From Corydoras sp. C115 (Eukaryota; Chordata; Actinopteri; Siluriformes; Callichthyidae): DNA of 64,000 nucleotides. The notes beneath the pieces are model-generated. The model saw nothing but the letters and a program-made list of their open reading frames with translations, ran no database searches and was not told the DNA's origin. Shown here in pieces: positions 30,821-42,844 of the stretch. A program made the position numbers and the translations under genes. The stretch's first letter is position 1. Every line of letters starts with the position of its first letter. Location: assembly GCA_019802505.1 (NCBI GenBank), contig JAFMOC010000238.1, forward strand, positions 143,501-207,500, read 5' to 3'.

Positions 30821-31969
30821 GTGCACATCTACTTTTGTCTAAATAGCCAACTAAACAACTTGGTATGAATCGGGAACCCGATTGCGACCTTCAGCGCCGG
30901 GTCGTCAGTGACGTTTTCCATTAATTATTTCCTAAGTTAATTCATCGTCCGCCTTTTGAATAACAACGTTGAATAATCCGAAGGTCGACGCAGCGAGCCG
31001 GCATAGAACCCGGACGACCGGAGGCCGAACGGAACTCCGCCTTGACCTGCGGTGCGCGATGAACGCCGTCACGACGGCGTATTGACCGCTAATGAAAAAA
31101 AAAAACAATAAACGCCGCGTGAAAGAGCCTCGCCTCCGCTTAACGACCCGGACGCGCGCCCGGCCGCTTCCCTCTCCGTTCTGACGCCGCTCCGCCGGAG
31201 GACGGCTTTAACGACCGCCGTTATTATTCGGCGTTCCGATGAAAAATGAAATGCTGACATAAACGCGGGCCGAACGCGGACGCGCGGTCAGGGTTCCCGC
31301 GAGAGCGTCTTCGGGATTAAGCGAGGATCGTTTATAAATGTTACATAATGACGGAGCGTAAGAGGATTACCGAATTAAAGCTACACCGTCTCATTAATAT
31401 CTATGAGCGCAGTCGTGCACCATTATGCAAAAATTATGAGTCAGCGAATCAGAAATCCGCAGCCCTTTCAGCGCAGCGTGTTAGAAAGAAACCCTAATTA
31501 CGCATCGTTAAGAGACGGACGACGCCGAGGAGCCGAAACGCTGACGAGCGGCGGGGCCGAGCCGAGCGGCGGGGCCGAGCGGCGCGGGGTTATTCTTCTG
31601 AACGAGGGCCGCGATTCCTCAACAGTTTAATAAAAGCCTGAGTTATCGTTGACGTTTAATATGCGGGTTTTTAATTACGGGACTTCGCTGCGACTCTAAT
31701 TTAATAAATGTGCGTAACCTTTGATTTAAACGTGAACGGAAAGCGCGGCTTCGTTTCTTCAGGATTATTAAATGGATTGTAATAAGTGTCGGTGGAGGAC
31801 TTTTAATTTGCCGCCGTGGCTTTTAATTTGACAGATCTTTGAAACGCCGCTTCGTTTACGATCTTTAAACGATTTGGAAATTAAAAATTAAAAGCTGCGA
31901 TGAAGACGATTAGAATCATTCAATCTACAAACTCTGTCCGTAGTTTAAGGATTCTGATCGAACGTGCCG
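30821..31969. other. unique CpG-rich sequence, nothing firmly recognised
   Basis: 31340-31500 (CGTCTCATTAATATCTATGA, CCATTATGCAAAAATTATGA) could be conserved non-coding DNA. A GAGCGGCGGGGCCGAGC micro-tandem is at 31548-31590. Confidence 0.3.
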
Positions 31970-33297
31970 TTAGAACTCGGGACCTGTAGTTTGATCTCTG
32001 GACCTGTAGTTTGATCTCTGGACCTGTAGTTTGATCTTGTCGTTTGCAATCTGTGAAATTTAAACGTGTAGTTTGAATTCTGAACCTGTAGTTAAAATGT
32101 GTAGTTTGAATTCTACGTGTGTAGTTTGATCTATGAGCGTGTAGTTTGAACTCTGTTGGAAGAGGTAGTTTGTTCCATGAGTGTGTAGTTAGAAACTCTG
32201 AGTGTAGTTTGAACTCTGAGTGTGTAATTTGAACATGTAGTTTGATCTATAAGTGTGTAGTTTGATTTGAGCGTGTAGTTTGAACTCTGAGTCTGTAGTT
32301 TGATCTCTGAGTCTGTAGTTTGAGCATGTAGTTTGATCTATAAGTGTATAGTTTGATCTCTGAGTCTGTAGTTTGATCTCTGAGTCTGTAGTTTGATCTC
32401 TGAGTCTGTAGTTTGAACTCTGAGTCTGTAGTTTGATCTCTGATTCTGTAGTTTGAGCATGTAGTTTGATCTATAAGTGTATAGTTTGATCTCTGAGTCT
32501 GTAGTTTGATCTCTGAGTCTGTAGTTTGATCTCTGAGTCCGTAGTTTGATCTCTGAGTCCGTTGTTTGATCTCTGAGTCTGTAGTTTGAACATGTAGTTT
32601 GATCTATAAGTGTATAGTTTGATCTCTGAGTCTGTAGTTTGATCTCTGAGTCTGTAGTTTGAACATGTAGTTTGATCTATAAGTGTATAGTTTGATCTCT
32701 GAGTCTGTAGTTTGATCTCTGAGTCTGTAGTTTGATCTCTGAGTCTGTAGTTTGAACTCTGAGTCTGTAGTTTGATCTCTGATTCTGTAGTTTGAGCATG
32801 TAGTTTGATCTATAAGTGTATAGTTTGATCTCTGAGTCTGTAGTTTGATCTCTGAGTCTGTAGTTTGATCTCTGAGTCCGTAGTTTGATCTCTGAGTCCG
32901 TTGTTTGATCTCTGAGTCTGTAGTTTGAACATGTAGTTTGATCTATAAGTGTATAGTTTGATCTCTGAGTCTGTAGTTTGATCTCTGAGTCTGTAGTTTG
33001 AACATGTAGTTTGATCTATAAGTGTATAGTTTGATCTCTGAGTCTGTAGTTTGATCTCTGAGTCTGTAGTTTGAACTCTGAGTCTGTAGTTTGAACTCTG
33101 AGTCCGTAGTTTGATCTCTGAGTCTGTAGTTTGAACATGTAGTTTGATCTATAAGTGTATAGTTTGATCGCTGAGCGTGTAGTTTGAACTCTGAGTCCGA
33201 AGTTTGATCTCTGAGTCTGTAGTTTGATCTCTGAGTCTGTAGTTTGATCTCTGAGTCTGTAGTTTGATCTCTGAGTCTGTAGTTTGTTCTCTGTTTG
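31970..33297. repeat. 1.3-kb minisatellite, 20-bp unit TAGTTTGATCTCTGAGTCTG, with higher-order structure
   Basis: About 65 units of 20 bp with variants (ATCTATAAGTGTA, GAACATG short unit, CCG for CTG). A block from TTTGAACTCTGAGTCTG at 32412 is repeated with the same variant order at 32751, an offset of 339 bp. Confidence 0.95.
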
Positions 33298-34426
33298 AAC
33301 AGGCTGTATGATGTCGTAGTCGTGACGTTCTGCTGGACCTCAGTGCGACGTCGTTCTGGCTCCGCGGTCAGATTAAACCTGTTCTGTGGTTTTATTGGTT
33401 CTCGGTTTGGTTCGCGCTGTTTGAACTTTGAGTCGATGTCGTTGTTTTTTTTAATTCGTTTAAGTCTAACGACGTCTCACGGCGTTTGAGGCTCTGATTC
33501 ATCTCTGAAGACTTTGATCTCATCTGTCGTGTATCTGTTTTAACGACGATGGAAATCAGACGACGTCCGAAGCCCAGAGGATCGAGGCCTGAAGTCGGAG
33601 GACTCTCTCTAAACCAGGCTGCATCCCAAAAAACGCCAATAAAAAGAAAAAAAATCCAATAAACGTATAAGTCAACAAAGACATCTAGCTTTGTTTGCCG
33701 CGGCGGTGCGAGTCCCCAGCCGGCTGAAAAATCACCAGTAATTGGCGATGTGAAGTTTTTTTGGCGCCCGCTTATCTTCACCCTCTTCTGTTAACGCCGC
33801 CGTGTATGTCGAACTGAAAGGTTTCTGCGAAACGACGCCGACTTTACGGCTCCCGCGGCGCAAATGTCAAAGCCAGTCATTCTCCTCGAGCCCGCGACTT
33901 TCATTTTAGTTTTCCCTGTTTGAACACAATTGCTTTTGTTTCTCATCTCCGCGAAAGGTGAGCACCTCTGACATTTAACAGACTTTAGAAAGTGATGACA
34001 TCAATAAGTTTAAATTCGCCCCGGACCGCGGGCAGGTCACCTGACGTAGCGGGAGTCAGATCTCATAACAACGTAAATAAAGGTGATGAATAAAAATATA
34101 ATATAAAATCCTGTATTTATATTGCAGCCTTGACATGAGTACGATGTTGGATCGCATTTTTTAATAACTTTAATACTTTGGAATCCAAAGTATAATAAAT
34201 GCGGGAAAAATAGTGCATTTATATATATATAAAAAATTTGATATATATTTTTTAATAAAAATCTTTAAGTCTACATTTTCTGGTGCAGTTCGGGGGAGCC
34301 CCGCTGACTGAGTCCTCTGCAGGTTCTTTTCTTGGCGGAGTGGCAGCGATGTAGACAATTGCCCCTGTGTGGTTTGAGGCAGAACCAACGATGTATGGGG
34401 GGTAATTAATTGAAGGTAAATACCTT
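33298..34426. other. unique sequence with candidate conserved block
   Basis: 33845-34020 (GCAAATGTCAAAGCCAGTCA, TTGAACACAATTGCTTTTGT, AGTGATGACATCAATAAG) looks like conserved non-coding DNA. A 129-codon minus-strand frame at 33392-33781 is not supported. Confidence 0.3.
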
Positions 34427-34632
34427 CCAGAGGGTATCACTGGGTACACACACACAATATAGGGGCAATTTAGAGCATTTAATTCACCTTAATCAACTGT
34501 GGGAGGTAACCGGAGAACCCGAAGCAAACCTATGCGGACACGGCGAGGAAATGGAAACTCCACCCAGATTGGGTTTCGAACCTGGAATCCCCAGTGCTGA
34601 GAGGAGAACATGCCAAACACTAAGCCACTGTA
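34427..34632 (-). mobile_element. DANA/mermaid-like SINE, minus strand, 3' truncated
   Basis: TAGGGGCAATTTAGAGCATT to AACACTAAGCCACTGTATC. Confidence 0.85.
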
Positions 34633-34815
34633 TCTTCCAGGTTGTGTATTATTGTGAATAAATCACGTAAAGAGGTGTACCTGTTCTCCACGACGCCTCG
34701 CGCCCAACAACACCTCTTTATGGGATTAATTCAGACTGAGGCCACGCCCCCTCGTACCTCGTCGCTTTAATAAACCCTCACACCTGAGTGATGTTCTCCG
34801 ATGGCGTTCCATGAT
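34427..34815 (+). repeat. direct segmental duplication, copy A (partner 45040-45425)
   Basis: The SINE plus CAGGTTGTGTATTATTGTGA, ACACCTCTTTAT, CAGACTGAGGCCACGCCCCC, TTTAATAAACCCTCACACCT and GAGTGATGTTCTCCG are shared in order with the 45-kb copy. Confidence 0.85.
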
Positions 34816-35644
34816 GAAAAACAGGCGGAGCTTAACCGTTTTGGCGTGATAACGGGTTCTACTCGGTCTGTCGACGCCTCCGCCTTTCGTCGTACGAACG
34901 TCCCGCCGCACTCGTCATCTGAAACGTCCTCGTGCCGCTGTAGAGACCTCCGTCTTCAGAACGGTGGACCCGACGGAACCTCACGATGTTTCCTTAACGC
35001 CTGAACGTCTTTCGTCCGAGTTTAAAAACGACGTCAGCTTTTAAAAGGTTGGATTTTTAATTCCGCAGGAAGCTGGAAAGCTCGTCTCCTCTGCAGCCAA
35101 ACGGGGACGCCCGTGCCAAACCCTGTCCCCCGTTACGGGAACCTGCTCGAGAACGAGCTGTAATCCCGTAATTATATCTGTCCCGCGAACATTTATTTAC
35201 AGCCAACTCCAATAAAACGCGTCCCGAGGAACTCGCCGCGTTTCGGCATTAATTACTCGTAAAAGTGTCTGATCGTCCGCCAAGTCGTAATTAAAGTCCA
35301 ACGTGTTCTGCCCCAAATAATAACCCGCTGTTCCACCCAACGCACCGCTTAATAACACACGCTACAGGTCCACGTACCGCGGCCTGGCACGTAAGCCCCG
35401 CCCACTTTTTTTTATTTTCAGCGTTCTGTTAAAAAAAGTTTAAAAAAAGTCCTCCGTGGTTTTGGAAGGGCAAATTCCACCAAACAAATTCACACCCTGC
35501 GAAGCTCTTTAGAACTTTATATCTCAGGATTCCGTTATAAATTGTGACGTTCGTGACGTTCGCATTCGTCTCGCACCGGACCACTTACAATCAGCATTCC
35601 AATTCATCCCAGGACAGTAAATCAGACATTGTGGTTCTCGCTTT
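34816..35644. other. unique sequence, nothing recognised
   Basis: CpG-rich with AT-rich patches; no repeat or coding structure is seen. Confidence 0.35.
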
Positions 35645-36062
35645 GTATGAGTCGGTGAGGAGACGGGTTCTCCATCATCTCCACCTCGCTTCAAAGTGAG
35701 GACAGACAAGGCACTTCTTGAGGAGATTTTGCATGTTCTCCCCATGTCCATGTGCGTGTGTATTGAAATCTTAAAATAGTCAAATTTAAGACCATAAGTT
35801 ACCTCAGGGATGTAAATGTGTTTTAATGTCTGTCCTGCGATGGACGTGTGACCTGTGAGTCGGTGAGGAGACGGGTTCCCATTCATCTCCGGCACGTTTC
35901 AAAGAGAGGACAGACAGGGCACTTCTTGAGGAGATTTGGCATGTTCTCCCCATGTCCATATATGTGTGTGTATTGAAATCTTAAAATAGTGAAATTTAAG
36001 ACAATCTTACCTCAGAGATGTAAATGTGATTTAATGTCTGTCCTGCGATGGACATGTGACCC
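35645..36062 (+). repeat. 210-bp tandem duplication, two units
   Basis: Units 35645-35855 and 35856-36062 share GAGTCGGTGAGGAGACGGGT, CTTCTTGAGGAGATTT, GTATTGAAATCTTAAAATAG and TTTAATGTCTGTCCTGCGAT. The inner GCATGTTCTCCCCATGTCC resembles SINE body sequence. Confidence 0.9.
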
Positions 36063-38252
36063 GGGGAGCGCTTAAGACTCCGCCCCCTCACCACCCCTGA
36101 CTAAGAGAAGTGATCAAAAATGTGATGAATACTGTGCTTTAGGAATCACTCAGGCAAATGACTCCTGAGTCAGTAAAACGATTCGTTTGAAATATACTAA
36201 GTTCTTATGAGCGTCAGGTGGTAGACTGATTTCCACCGTCTCTACCAAAGTATTAAAGGGCCTTCCCCAAACTGTTGACCCGAATGCCGGAGACTCCTGT
36301 CCTCTGCCAGCGGGTTCTGCACATAATTTCAGCAGCACCGGTTTCCGGTCCACCACCTCCACGCGCCCGTCCCTCACCTCCACCTCCAGTCAGTCCGTCT
36401 TTAACTGCAGATGTTCCACCCCGTCTCCTCGTCCCGTCCCCCCCCCTCTCTCTCTCTCTCTCTCTCTACGTGACCCGTCACGCCGCCGTCCCGTCGGCCG
36501 CCGCGGCGCGACCTTCAGCCCTCGGAGCGAATCGCAAAGCCCGGCCGTGACCCATCACCTCGTCCCGAATTAGACCTGACACCATCCTGCAGCCAATTAG
36601 CACATGCTCCCGCCGTGACACGCGGGGCGTCGACAGCCAATCACAGGAGGAGCCGTCGTCCCTAATCTCTTAATACTTCACCGAGTTCTCCAAGGTGACC
36701 TGTCCTCGCGCCCCGGCGCCCGGTCCCGCCAACTTTCGACGGCGTGCAGATGAATAACGAATGAGCCTCTGGAACCACGTCCTTTAAAGCGCGCCGCAAA
36801 ACTTATTTCAGAAAATAAACTGAAATTTAAATTCACTGACGGTCGTTAACCTCCGCGAGCCAGCGTTCTAAGGTTCTCCTGGTTTTTTGGTGTCTAAAGT
36901 TAGTACTGTAATAAACAGTTAGGCCTCATTACAAGAGTAATGAGGCCAAAGTGACTTAAGTGTCCAATCAGAGGTCGGGGTCGGCGCACATGGTCAGCCA
37001 TGTGGTGTAATCAGGGTTAGGGCCCTTCTTCAAGGGCCCCTTCATTAAAAACCCCTTTCTTGACTCTGGGATTAAACCCGTCGCCTTCCGGTGCGTCCTC
37101 TGTGGCCGGATCCCAAAGTCACATGGTACAAACAGATTTCCACCACGTCCGCACCCGGCGCCGTCCCAGCTTTCCAGATGTTCCGCCCGGAAGTGGCGCC
37201 TCCTCCCGGAGGTGCAGGTGGATCTGCATCGTGCTGACTTTGGGAAACGTAGACTCGGCGCGTCCCCCGTTATAGGTTTATATTTTGCGGCGCCGTCGCC
37301 CCGCGGTGTTTTTAATTAAATCCGAATGGTTCCGAGCCGCGGCGTCTCTCCGATGAATTATCCGAGAATAATTTCAGAGCGATGTCGAAACGAGAAACGG
37401 GAAACATTCGCCGCCGGTCTTCGGGGTTCTGGGCGCGTCGATGGTTCCAGGTCGAAATGGGAGGCGGCAGTGCGACGGCGGGGTGCGAAGCTGAGGTTCT
37501 AATCTGTGCACCATCAGGCCTACCTGATCCCGATAAGATCGCAGGACTCGGGGACGGTTGGTACGACTAATCCATTATTTACTGATCTTTAGAAGCGATG
37601 AGGCGGCGTGAAATCATGACCTATTTATTTAAAAGACGTAAGTTTTTAAGGTTTTTGGTTTTTAACTCGTGTTGATGTTGGTGATGGATGCATCGATGCT
37701 TCTATGATCTTTATTGAGATTTACGAAGCAGCACAAAAAAAAACTGACAGTCCTCTGTATTTAATTTACATTTTTGAGGTGTTTTTTTGGCGTTTTGAAG
37801 TGCACGTCGGCCTGCAAAAAAAATTTCTTAAAACTAGATTATTTATCCGACTTAGACAATTTCTTAAAACTAGATTATTTATCCGACTTACTTTTTGAAA
37901 ATGTTTTTGATGGTTTGCAGTGAAGGCGGCGGCCGTCCGTCCGTCAGCGTTTTTACATCTCTATGTTTTCAACCATCTAAACTTACTCAACGTGAATTAA
38001 ATTTATTTCTAAAGCACTTTAACAACAACATGGGAGTCGTGTTGGTGTTGGTCATGGCCTGCCGAGGGGGAAGTGTTACGGGAGGGTCACTGTTTAATGT
38101 TCAGTGCACGGCACTTTTTTAATTTAATTTTTTATTAATTAATTTATTTACTTATTTATTTTCTCTCTCTTTCTTCTCATTATCTTTTTTTCTTTCTTCT
38201 TATTTTTTTTTAATCTATAAATTTTTATATATTTAATGTTTTAATTTTGTTC
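36063..38252. other. 2.2 kb of mostly unique sequence
   Basis: It contains a CT tract (36445-36469), a decayed minus-strand L2-type SINE piece (36990-37095: GGTTAGGGCCCTTCTTCAAG, GGGATTAAACCCGTCGCCTT) and a 44-bp direct repeat TTTCTTAAAACTAGATTATT at 37825-37890. The block 36555-36660 (CCAATTAGCACATGCTCCCG, GACAGCCAATCACAGG) may be conserved non-coding. No gene is recognised. Confidence 0.35.
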
Positions 38253-38608
38253 TTGGCGGCACGGTGGCTTAGTGGTTTAGCATGTTCTCCTCTCAGCGCT
38301 AGGGATTACCAGTTCAAATCCCCATCTGGGTGGAGTTTCCATGTTCTCCCCGTGTCTGCGTGGGTTTCCTCCGGGTTCTCCGGTTTCCTCCCACAGTCCA
38401 AAAACATGGATCAAGTCAATTGAATTCTCAAAATTGCCCCATATAGAGTGTGTGTGTGTGAGTGAGTGTGTGCCCAGCGATGGATTGGCGCCCTGTCCTG
38501 GGTGTATCTGCCCAGCGCCCGAGACGTTCTCCCCTGGATGGGCATGGGGAACCCCACCGTGACCCTAATAGAGGATAAAGCGGAAGATAATGAATGAATG
38601 AATGAATT
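38253..38608 (+). mobile_element. DANA/mermaid-like SINE, full length
   Basis: TTGGCGGCACGGTGGCTTAG to GATAATGAATGAATGAATGA. Flanking TTTTGTTCTT (38245-38254, 38608-38618) is a likely target-site duplication. Confidence 0.95.
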
Positions 38609-39727
38609 TTGTTCTTTTAATTTTGTGTATATAATTATATTTAAAAAAATAATAATAATAATAAAAATGGAAAAGATAAGTTGTATTTTTATAGTTGTTA
38701 GTATTGTACTGTATCTTTTTCAAAATAAAGCAATAGCAACAAAGCGTTAAAACCTTAACGGACGCCTCGCTCGGCTGATCAAAATTAATAATAAATAAAT
38801 TAATTAATTAATGAATAAAAAAATAAATTCCGCAGCATTTTAAAACTCTTCAGAATCATATCGATGTGAACGCAGATCGTTCTCGTACGTCAGGAGTCGC
38901 CGCTGCGTAAAAACAAATAAAATCATAATAATAATAATTTTACCAAACGAGCAAACGCCACCCTTTCTAAAATTAAAGTCCTCACACCTCCCGAGTCTAA
39001 TAGAGTCATGTGACATTGCATGCATCCTTGATTGAGACGGAGCAGCGGTGAAGCCGGCCCTCCGTCCCGATGATAAAAACCTGGACTTCCTGTCGGCCGT
39101 TTTCGTCTCCCTGAGCGCGAGCATTGCTGAGCGAGATTAGGACGGTCCGCTCTTATCTCGACGCCCGCCGGCCCCCGGCCCCCGGCCCCCGGCCCCCCGG
39201 CGGACCGCGTCCGGCGCTTTATCGCTCTTCCCTCCTGTAGGTGTTTAATCTCGGCCCAGTTCGGCCCACGGGTTCATCAGGGAACCCTCCGAGTTCCTCC
39301 GAGCCGTACCGTGGGGTTCTGCTGCGGCGCTAATTGGCTTCATTTCGCGATGCCGATTATGCGAGCGCACGGCGGCGCGAGGAAACAAATATTGATGAAT
39401 CCTGCGGCTCTGATTAGAGTAATTGCTTTGCTTAGACGGCTAATCTGTCAGCGGGAACCTCCAGATACCAAAGTAAATACCGAGCGCCGGTATACGAGCG
39501 GAGAAAGTGGCGCCATCAGCGCTTTGGCGTAATTGGACGAGGCGATGTGAAATGAATGGCGCGTGTGTTCTTCGTTCCAGCGGCTTTGTGTCGGAACATT
39601 AATCAGAATCGGATCGGACCGCCGTTCGTCCCACAGATCCGCAAACTGTCTTCGGTCGCGATGTGAACGAGGGCGGGGCGAGAACCTCAGCCTCCTTTGG
39701 AGGGAACATGGAACAAGAACCTGAAGA
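38609..39727. other. unique sequence with candidate conserved block
   Basis: 39325-39470 (TAATTGGCTTCATTTCGCGA, AACAAATATTGATGAATCCT, ATTAGAGTAATTGCTTTGCT) has the look of conserved non-coding DNA. A GGCCCCC tandem lies at 39170-39200. Confidence 0.35.
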
Positions 39728-39948
39728 CTCATCCATTCATCCATCATCTTCATCCTCGACTTGCTGGAGAACGTCTCACTCACTCACACACTCTATGGGG
39801 CAATTTGGACCACCTTGAATCCATGATTTTTGGACTGTGGGAGGACACCCACACGAATATGGGGAGGACGTGGAAAATCCACCCAGATTGGGATTCGAAC
39901 CTGGATCCCCAGGACTGACTGGAGAACATGCCAACCACTAAGGCACCT
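39728..39948 (-). mobile_element. DANA/mermaid-like SINE with internal deletion, minus strand
   Basis: ATTCATCCATCATCTTCATC to CCAACCACTAAGGCACC. Confidence 0.85.
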
Positions 39949-39981
39949 CTGTAGATTATATATAATCAAAAGTATCAGGAT

Positions 39982-40338
39982 GGGCGGCACGGTGGCTTAG
40001 TGGTTGGCATGTTCTCCTCTCAACTCTAGGGGTTCCCGGTTCGAATCCCAATCTGGGTGGAGTTTGCATGTCCTCCCCATGTCTGCGTGGGTTTCCTCCG
40101 GGTTCTCCGGTTTCCTCCCACAGTCCAAAAACATGGATCAAAGTCAATTGAGCTCTCCAAATTGCCCCATATAGAGTGTGTGTGTTCGTGTGTGAGTGAG
40201 TCAGTGAGTGAGTGTGTGCCCAGCGATAGATTGGCGCCCTGTCCTGGGTGTATCTATCCAGCACCCCCGCCCCCACCCCCACCCCCCCACCTGCAACCCT
40301 AGTAGAGGATAAAGCAGAAGATGATGGGTGGATGGAGA
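39982..40338 (+). mobile_element. DANA/mermaid-like SINE, full length
   Basis: GGGCGGCACGGTGGCTTAGT to GAAGATGATGGGTGGATGG. Confidence 0.95.
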
Positions 40339-40404
40339 CATCACAACAGGTTCACTCACCTGCATGTTTACTGTGATTAAACCAAGAGGAGAACATACAA
40401 AACT

Positions 40405-40590
40405 CAGTTCACTGAGCCTCGGTCCTCACAAGGTTTTTTCCTCAAAATAACAACATGACAGAGTTTTTTTCTTGCCACTGTCTCTTTGGTTTGCTCTTCG
40501 GAGGTTTACAGGCTTACATCACTCTGAAGCTGCTTTATTACTTGAACTTGAACTTGAACTTAAACTTGAGCTTGAGCTTGAGCTTGAGCT
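40405..40590 (+). repeat. interspersed repeat R, copy 5, with expanded hexamer tail
   Basis: It has GAGCCTCGGTCCTCACAAGG, GAGTTTTTTTCTTGCCACTG and CTCTGAAGCTGCTTTATTAC, followed by (ACTTGA)n drifting to (GCTTGA)n at 40540-40592. Confidence 0.65.
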
Positions 40591-40984
40591 TGAGCCCGCC
40601 GCCGGAATTAAAGCAGGGCCCCCGGTCCCCGGTCCCCGGTCCCCGGCGTGTCAGTGCGTCGCCTCGTCGCTTCAGAGTGTGATGAGACTTGACGTGTATT
40701 TAAATACACTCTGTATTAATATCCTGAGAGGAAATTAAAACATCAGCTCGTTAAAGCAGGCCCCTGATTAACGGCTAATTACAGGGCTGCGGGGACACCG
40801 ACCGGCTCCGGCTCCGGCTCCGGGTCCGGCTCATGTTCTGTATTACACTCGGATCCACTTCTCATTTCCTGCTAGAACATACAGAGACGACGGCGTAAAG
40901 ATGCGTTCCGGTTCTATACTGTATGAGAACGTTAATATTAAGAATCCCAAATATTTTTACAATTAAAAAAAAAACTGCCGCTGT
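40591..40984. other. unique sequence with small GC tandems
   Basis: (GGTCCCC)n at 40620-40645 and (GGCTCC)n at 40803-40825. No gene is seen. Confidence 0.4.
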
Positions 40985-41306
40985 TCCCGGTGGCTTAGTG
41001 GTTTAGTATGTTCTCCTCTCAGCGCTAGGGATTCCCGGTTCGAATCCCCATCTGGGTGGAGTTTCCATGTCCTTCCCGTGTCCCCGTGGGTTTCCTCCGG
41101 GTTCTCCGGTTTCCTCCCACAGTCCAAAAACATGGATCAACGTCAATTGAATTCTCCAAATTGCCCCATATAGAGTGTGTCTGTGTGAGTGAGTGTGTGT
41201 CCAGTGATAGATTGGCGCCCTGTCCTGGGTGTATCTTCCCAGCGCCCGATACGTTCTCCCCTGGATGGCCATGGGGAACCCCCCCCCGACCCTAGTAGAG
41301 GATAAG
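40985..41306 (+). mobile_element. DANA/mermaid-like SINE, nearly full length
   Basis: CCGGTGGCTTAGTGGTTTAG to CCCTAGTAGAGGATAA. It ends exactly where the inverted-duplication arm begins. Confidence 0.9.
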
Positions 41307-41780
41307 TCTTTGTGAAGATGAAGAGCGTTTCAGTATATTTTTATTTGTAAAAACTTCGATCTCGCAGCCGATCAGTCGGCGGAATGAACCCCGATTGATC
41401 AAAGATCAATAAACATCAAAGAATTTGATCTTGTCCATTAATTACTAAATTAATTTTATTTAATTCGTTCATTTATCTTCCATGGCTTGGTGGTTCGCCC
41501 GTTCTTTTCTCAGGATTCAATCCCAATCTGGGTGGAGTTTGCATGTCCTCCCTGTGTCCCCGTGAGTTTCCTCCCACAGTCCAAAAACAGGGATTCAAGG
41601 TACACTGAATTCTCCAAATTGCCCCATATAGAGTGTGTCTGTGTGAGTGAGTGTGTGTTCAGTGATAGATTGCCCCCCTGTCCTGGGTGTATCTGCCCAG
41701 CACCTGAAACGTTCTCCCATGGGGAACCCCCCCCGCGACCCTAATAGAGGACAAAGCGTGAGATAATGGCTGGATGGATG
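41307..41780 (-). repeat. right arm of inverted segmental duplication (partner 11481-11950)
   Basis: GTCTTTGTGAAGATGAAGAG, GATCTCGCAGCCGATCAGTC, GATCAATAAACATCAAAGAA and CTAAATTAATTTTATTTAAT are the reverse complement of 11776-11950, followed by the matching SINE. Confidence 0.9.
41482..41780 (+). mobile_element. DANA/mermaid-like SINE within the inverted duplication
   Basis: CATGGCTTGGTGGTTCGCCC to GATAATGGCTGGATGGATG. Confidence 0.9.
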
Positions 41781-42344
41781 CTGCTGTCCCGTGGTGTAAA
41801 CGTGCCGTCCTCGTTTGGGCCGCTTTGTGTTTCCGATTCTTCTTCGTTACGTAACTCTGACTTCGGCGCGACGGTCAGCGGGCGACGATTCGTGATTACA
41901 GATTCATTGAAATGACCGCCGTTATCTGGGTTTTGCCGCGTGATGAATATTTATGTTGGAATTTTGAATCGCAGAACGCGACGTTAACGTCACGCGTGAT
42001 TGACAAAAAAAACAAAAACAAAACAAAAAACAAAAAAAAGCCAAACCAAACCCGTCCTCTCTCGTTCTCATTACATCTCCAGCGAAATATCAGAAGCTGC
42101 GTTTGCTGGAAATTAGGCGGCGGGTGTTTGGCGCGGCGACAAATCTAATGACTCCCCGCTGTAAACATCTGAAAGCCATCCGGCTGAAATAGCACGCGGG
42201 CCAGACGTGCCGAGAAAAAAAGGCCGGCATATTGAAATTGAAAGGCATGAAATTAATATTTACGTGGAGGACGGGATGCGGCGGAAATCAGGGATTTGTT
42301 CGGTGGCACAGATGAACGGCTTTTTTCGCGGGAGCGGTGGGCGA
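41781..42344. other. unique sequence with candidate conserved block
   Basis: 42065-42270 (GCGAAATATCAGAAGCTGCG, CTGTAAACATCTGAAAGCCA, GGCATGAAATTAATATTTAC) looks like conserved non-coding DNA. A 126-codon frame over it continues into GA repeats and is not convincing. Confidence 0.3.
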
Positions 42345-42395
42345 GAGAGAGAAAGAAAGAGCGAGAGAGAAAAGAGAGAGAGAGAGAGAGAGAGT
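42345..42395. repeat. GA-rich microsatellite
   Basis: GAGAGAGAAAGAAAGAGCGA then pure GA. Confidence 0.9.
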
Positions 42396-42504
42396 GATGG
42401 GAAATATGGAAATCTGACGGCGGATCTGCGAATGACCCGTCTGGTGTGTGTGATTAAAACAATGCTTCATAAAATCAAAGAAAATAAGCAACAGCAGGAC
42501 GATA

Positions 42505-42552
42505 TGCGAGAGCGAGCGAGCGAGCGAGCTAGAGAGAGAGAGAGAGAGAGAA
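42505..42552. repeat. GAGC/GA microsatellite
   Basis: (GCGA)n followed by (GA)n. Confidence 0.9.
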
Positions 42553-42689
42553 GATCTTTCGGCAGAAGGAAAGCGATGGAATTATAAAAAATAAAAAAAA
42601 CTTCTCTCAGGAGATTAAAACGCTCACATAATTCTGACTCTAGAGAGACGGAAATAAAGACGGCGTTAAAATAACAAGAGTTTCATCAG

Positions 42690-42840
42690 CCGTCCATTAT
42701 CTTCAGCCTAATCCACTATTAGGGTCGGGGGGGGGTCCCCATTGGGGTCAGGGAGGGAGGGGGGGTTCCCCATGCCCATCCAGGGGAGAACATTTCGGGC
42801 GCTGGGCAGATAGACCAGAAACCGGAGGAAACCCAGGCAG
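42690..42840 (-). mobile_element. DANA/mermaid-like SINE, rearranged, minus strand
   Basis: GTCCATTATCTTCAGCCTAA, a doubled G-run with CCCCATTGGGGTCAGG, CATCCAGGGGAGAACATTTC, then a jump to AGAAACCGGAGGAAACCCAG. Confidence 0.75.
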
Positions 42841-42844
42841 ACAT

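Noticed and set aside
31970..33297. CRISPR-like array of regular repeats
   Set aside because: Units are contiguous 20-bp repeats without unique spacers, in a vertebrate context. It is a minisatellite.
37382..37570. 62-codon plus-strand frame
   Set aside because: Single open frame in CpG-rich DNA with no domain, no splice signals and no neighbouring exon.
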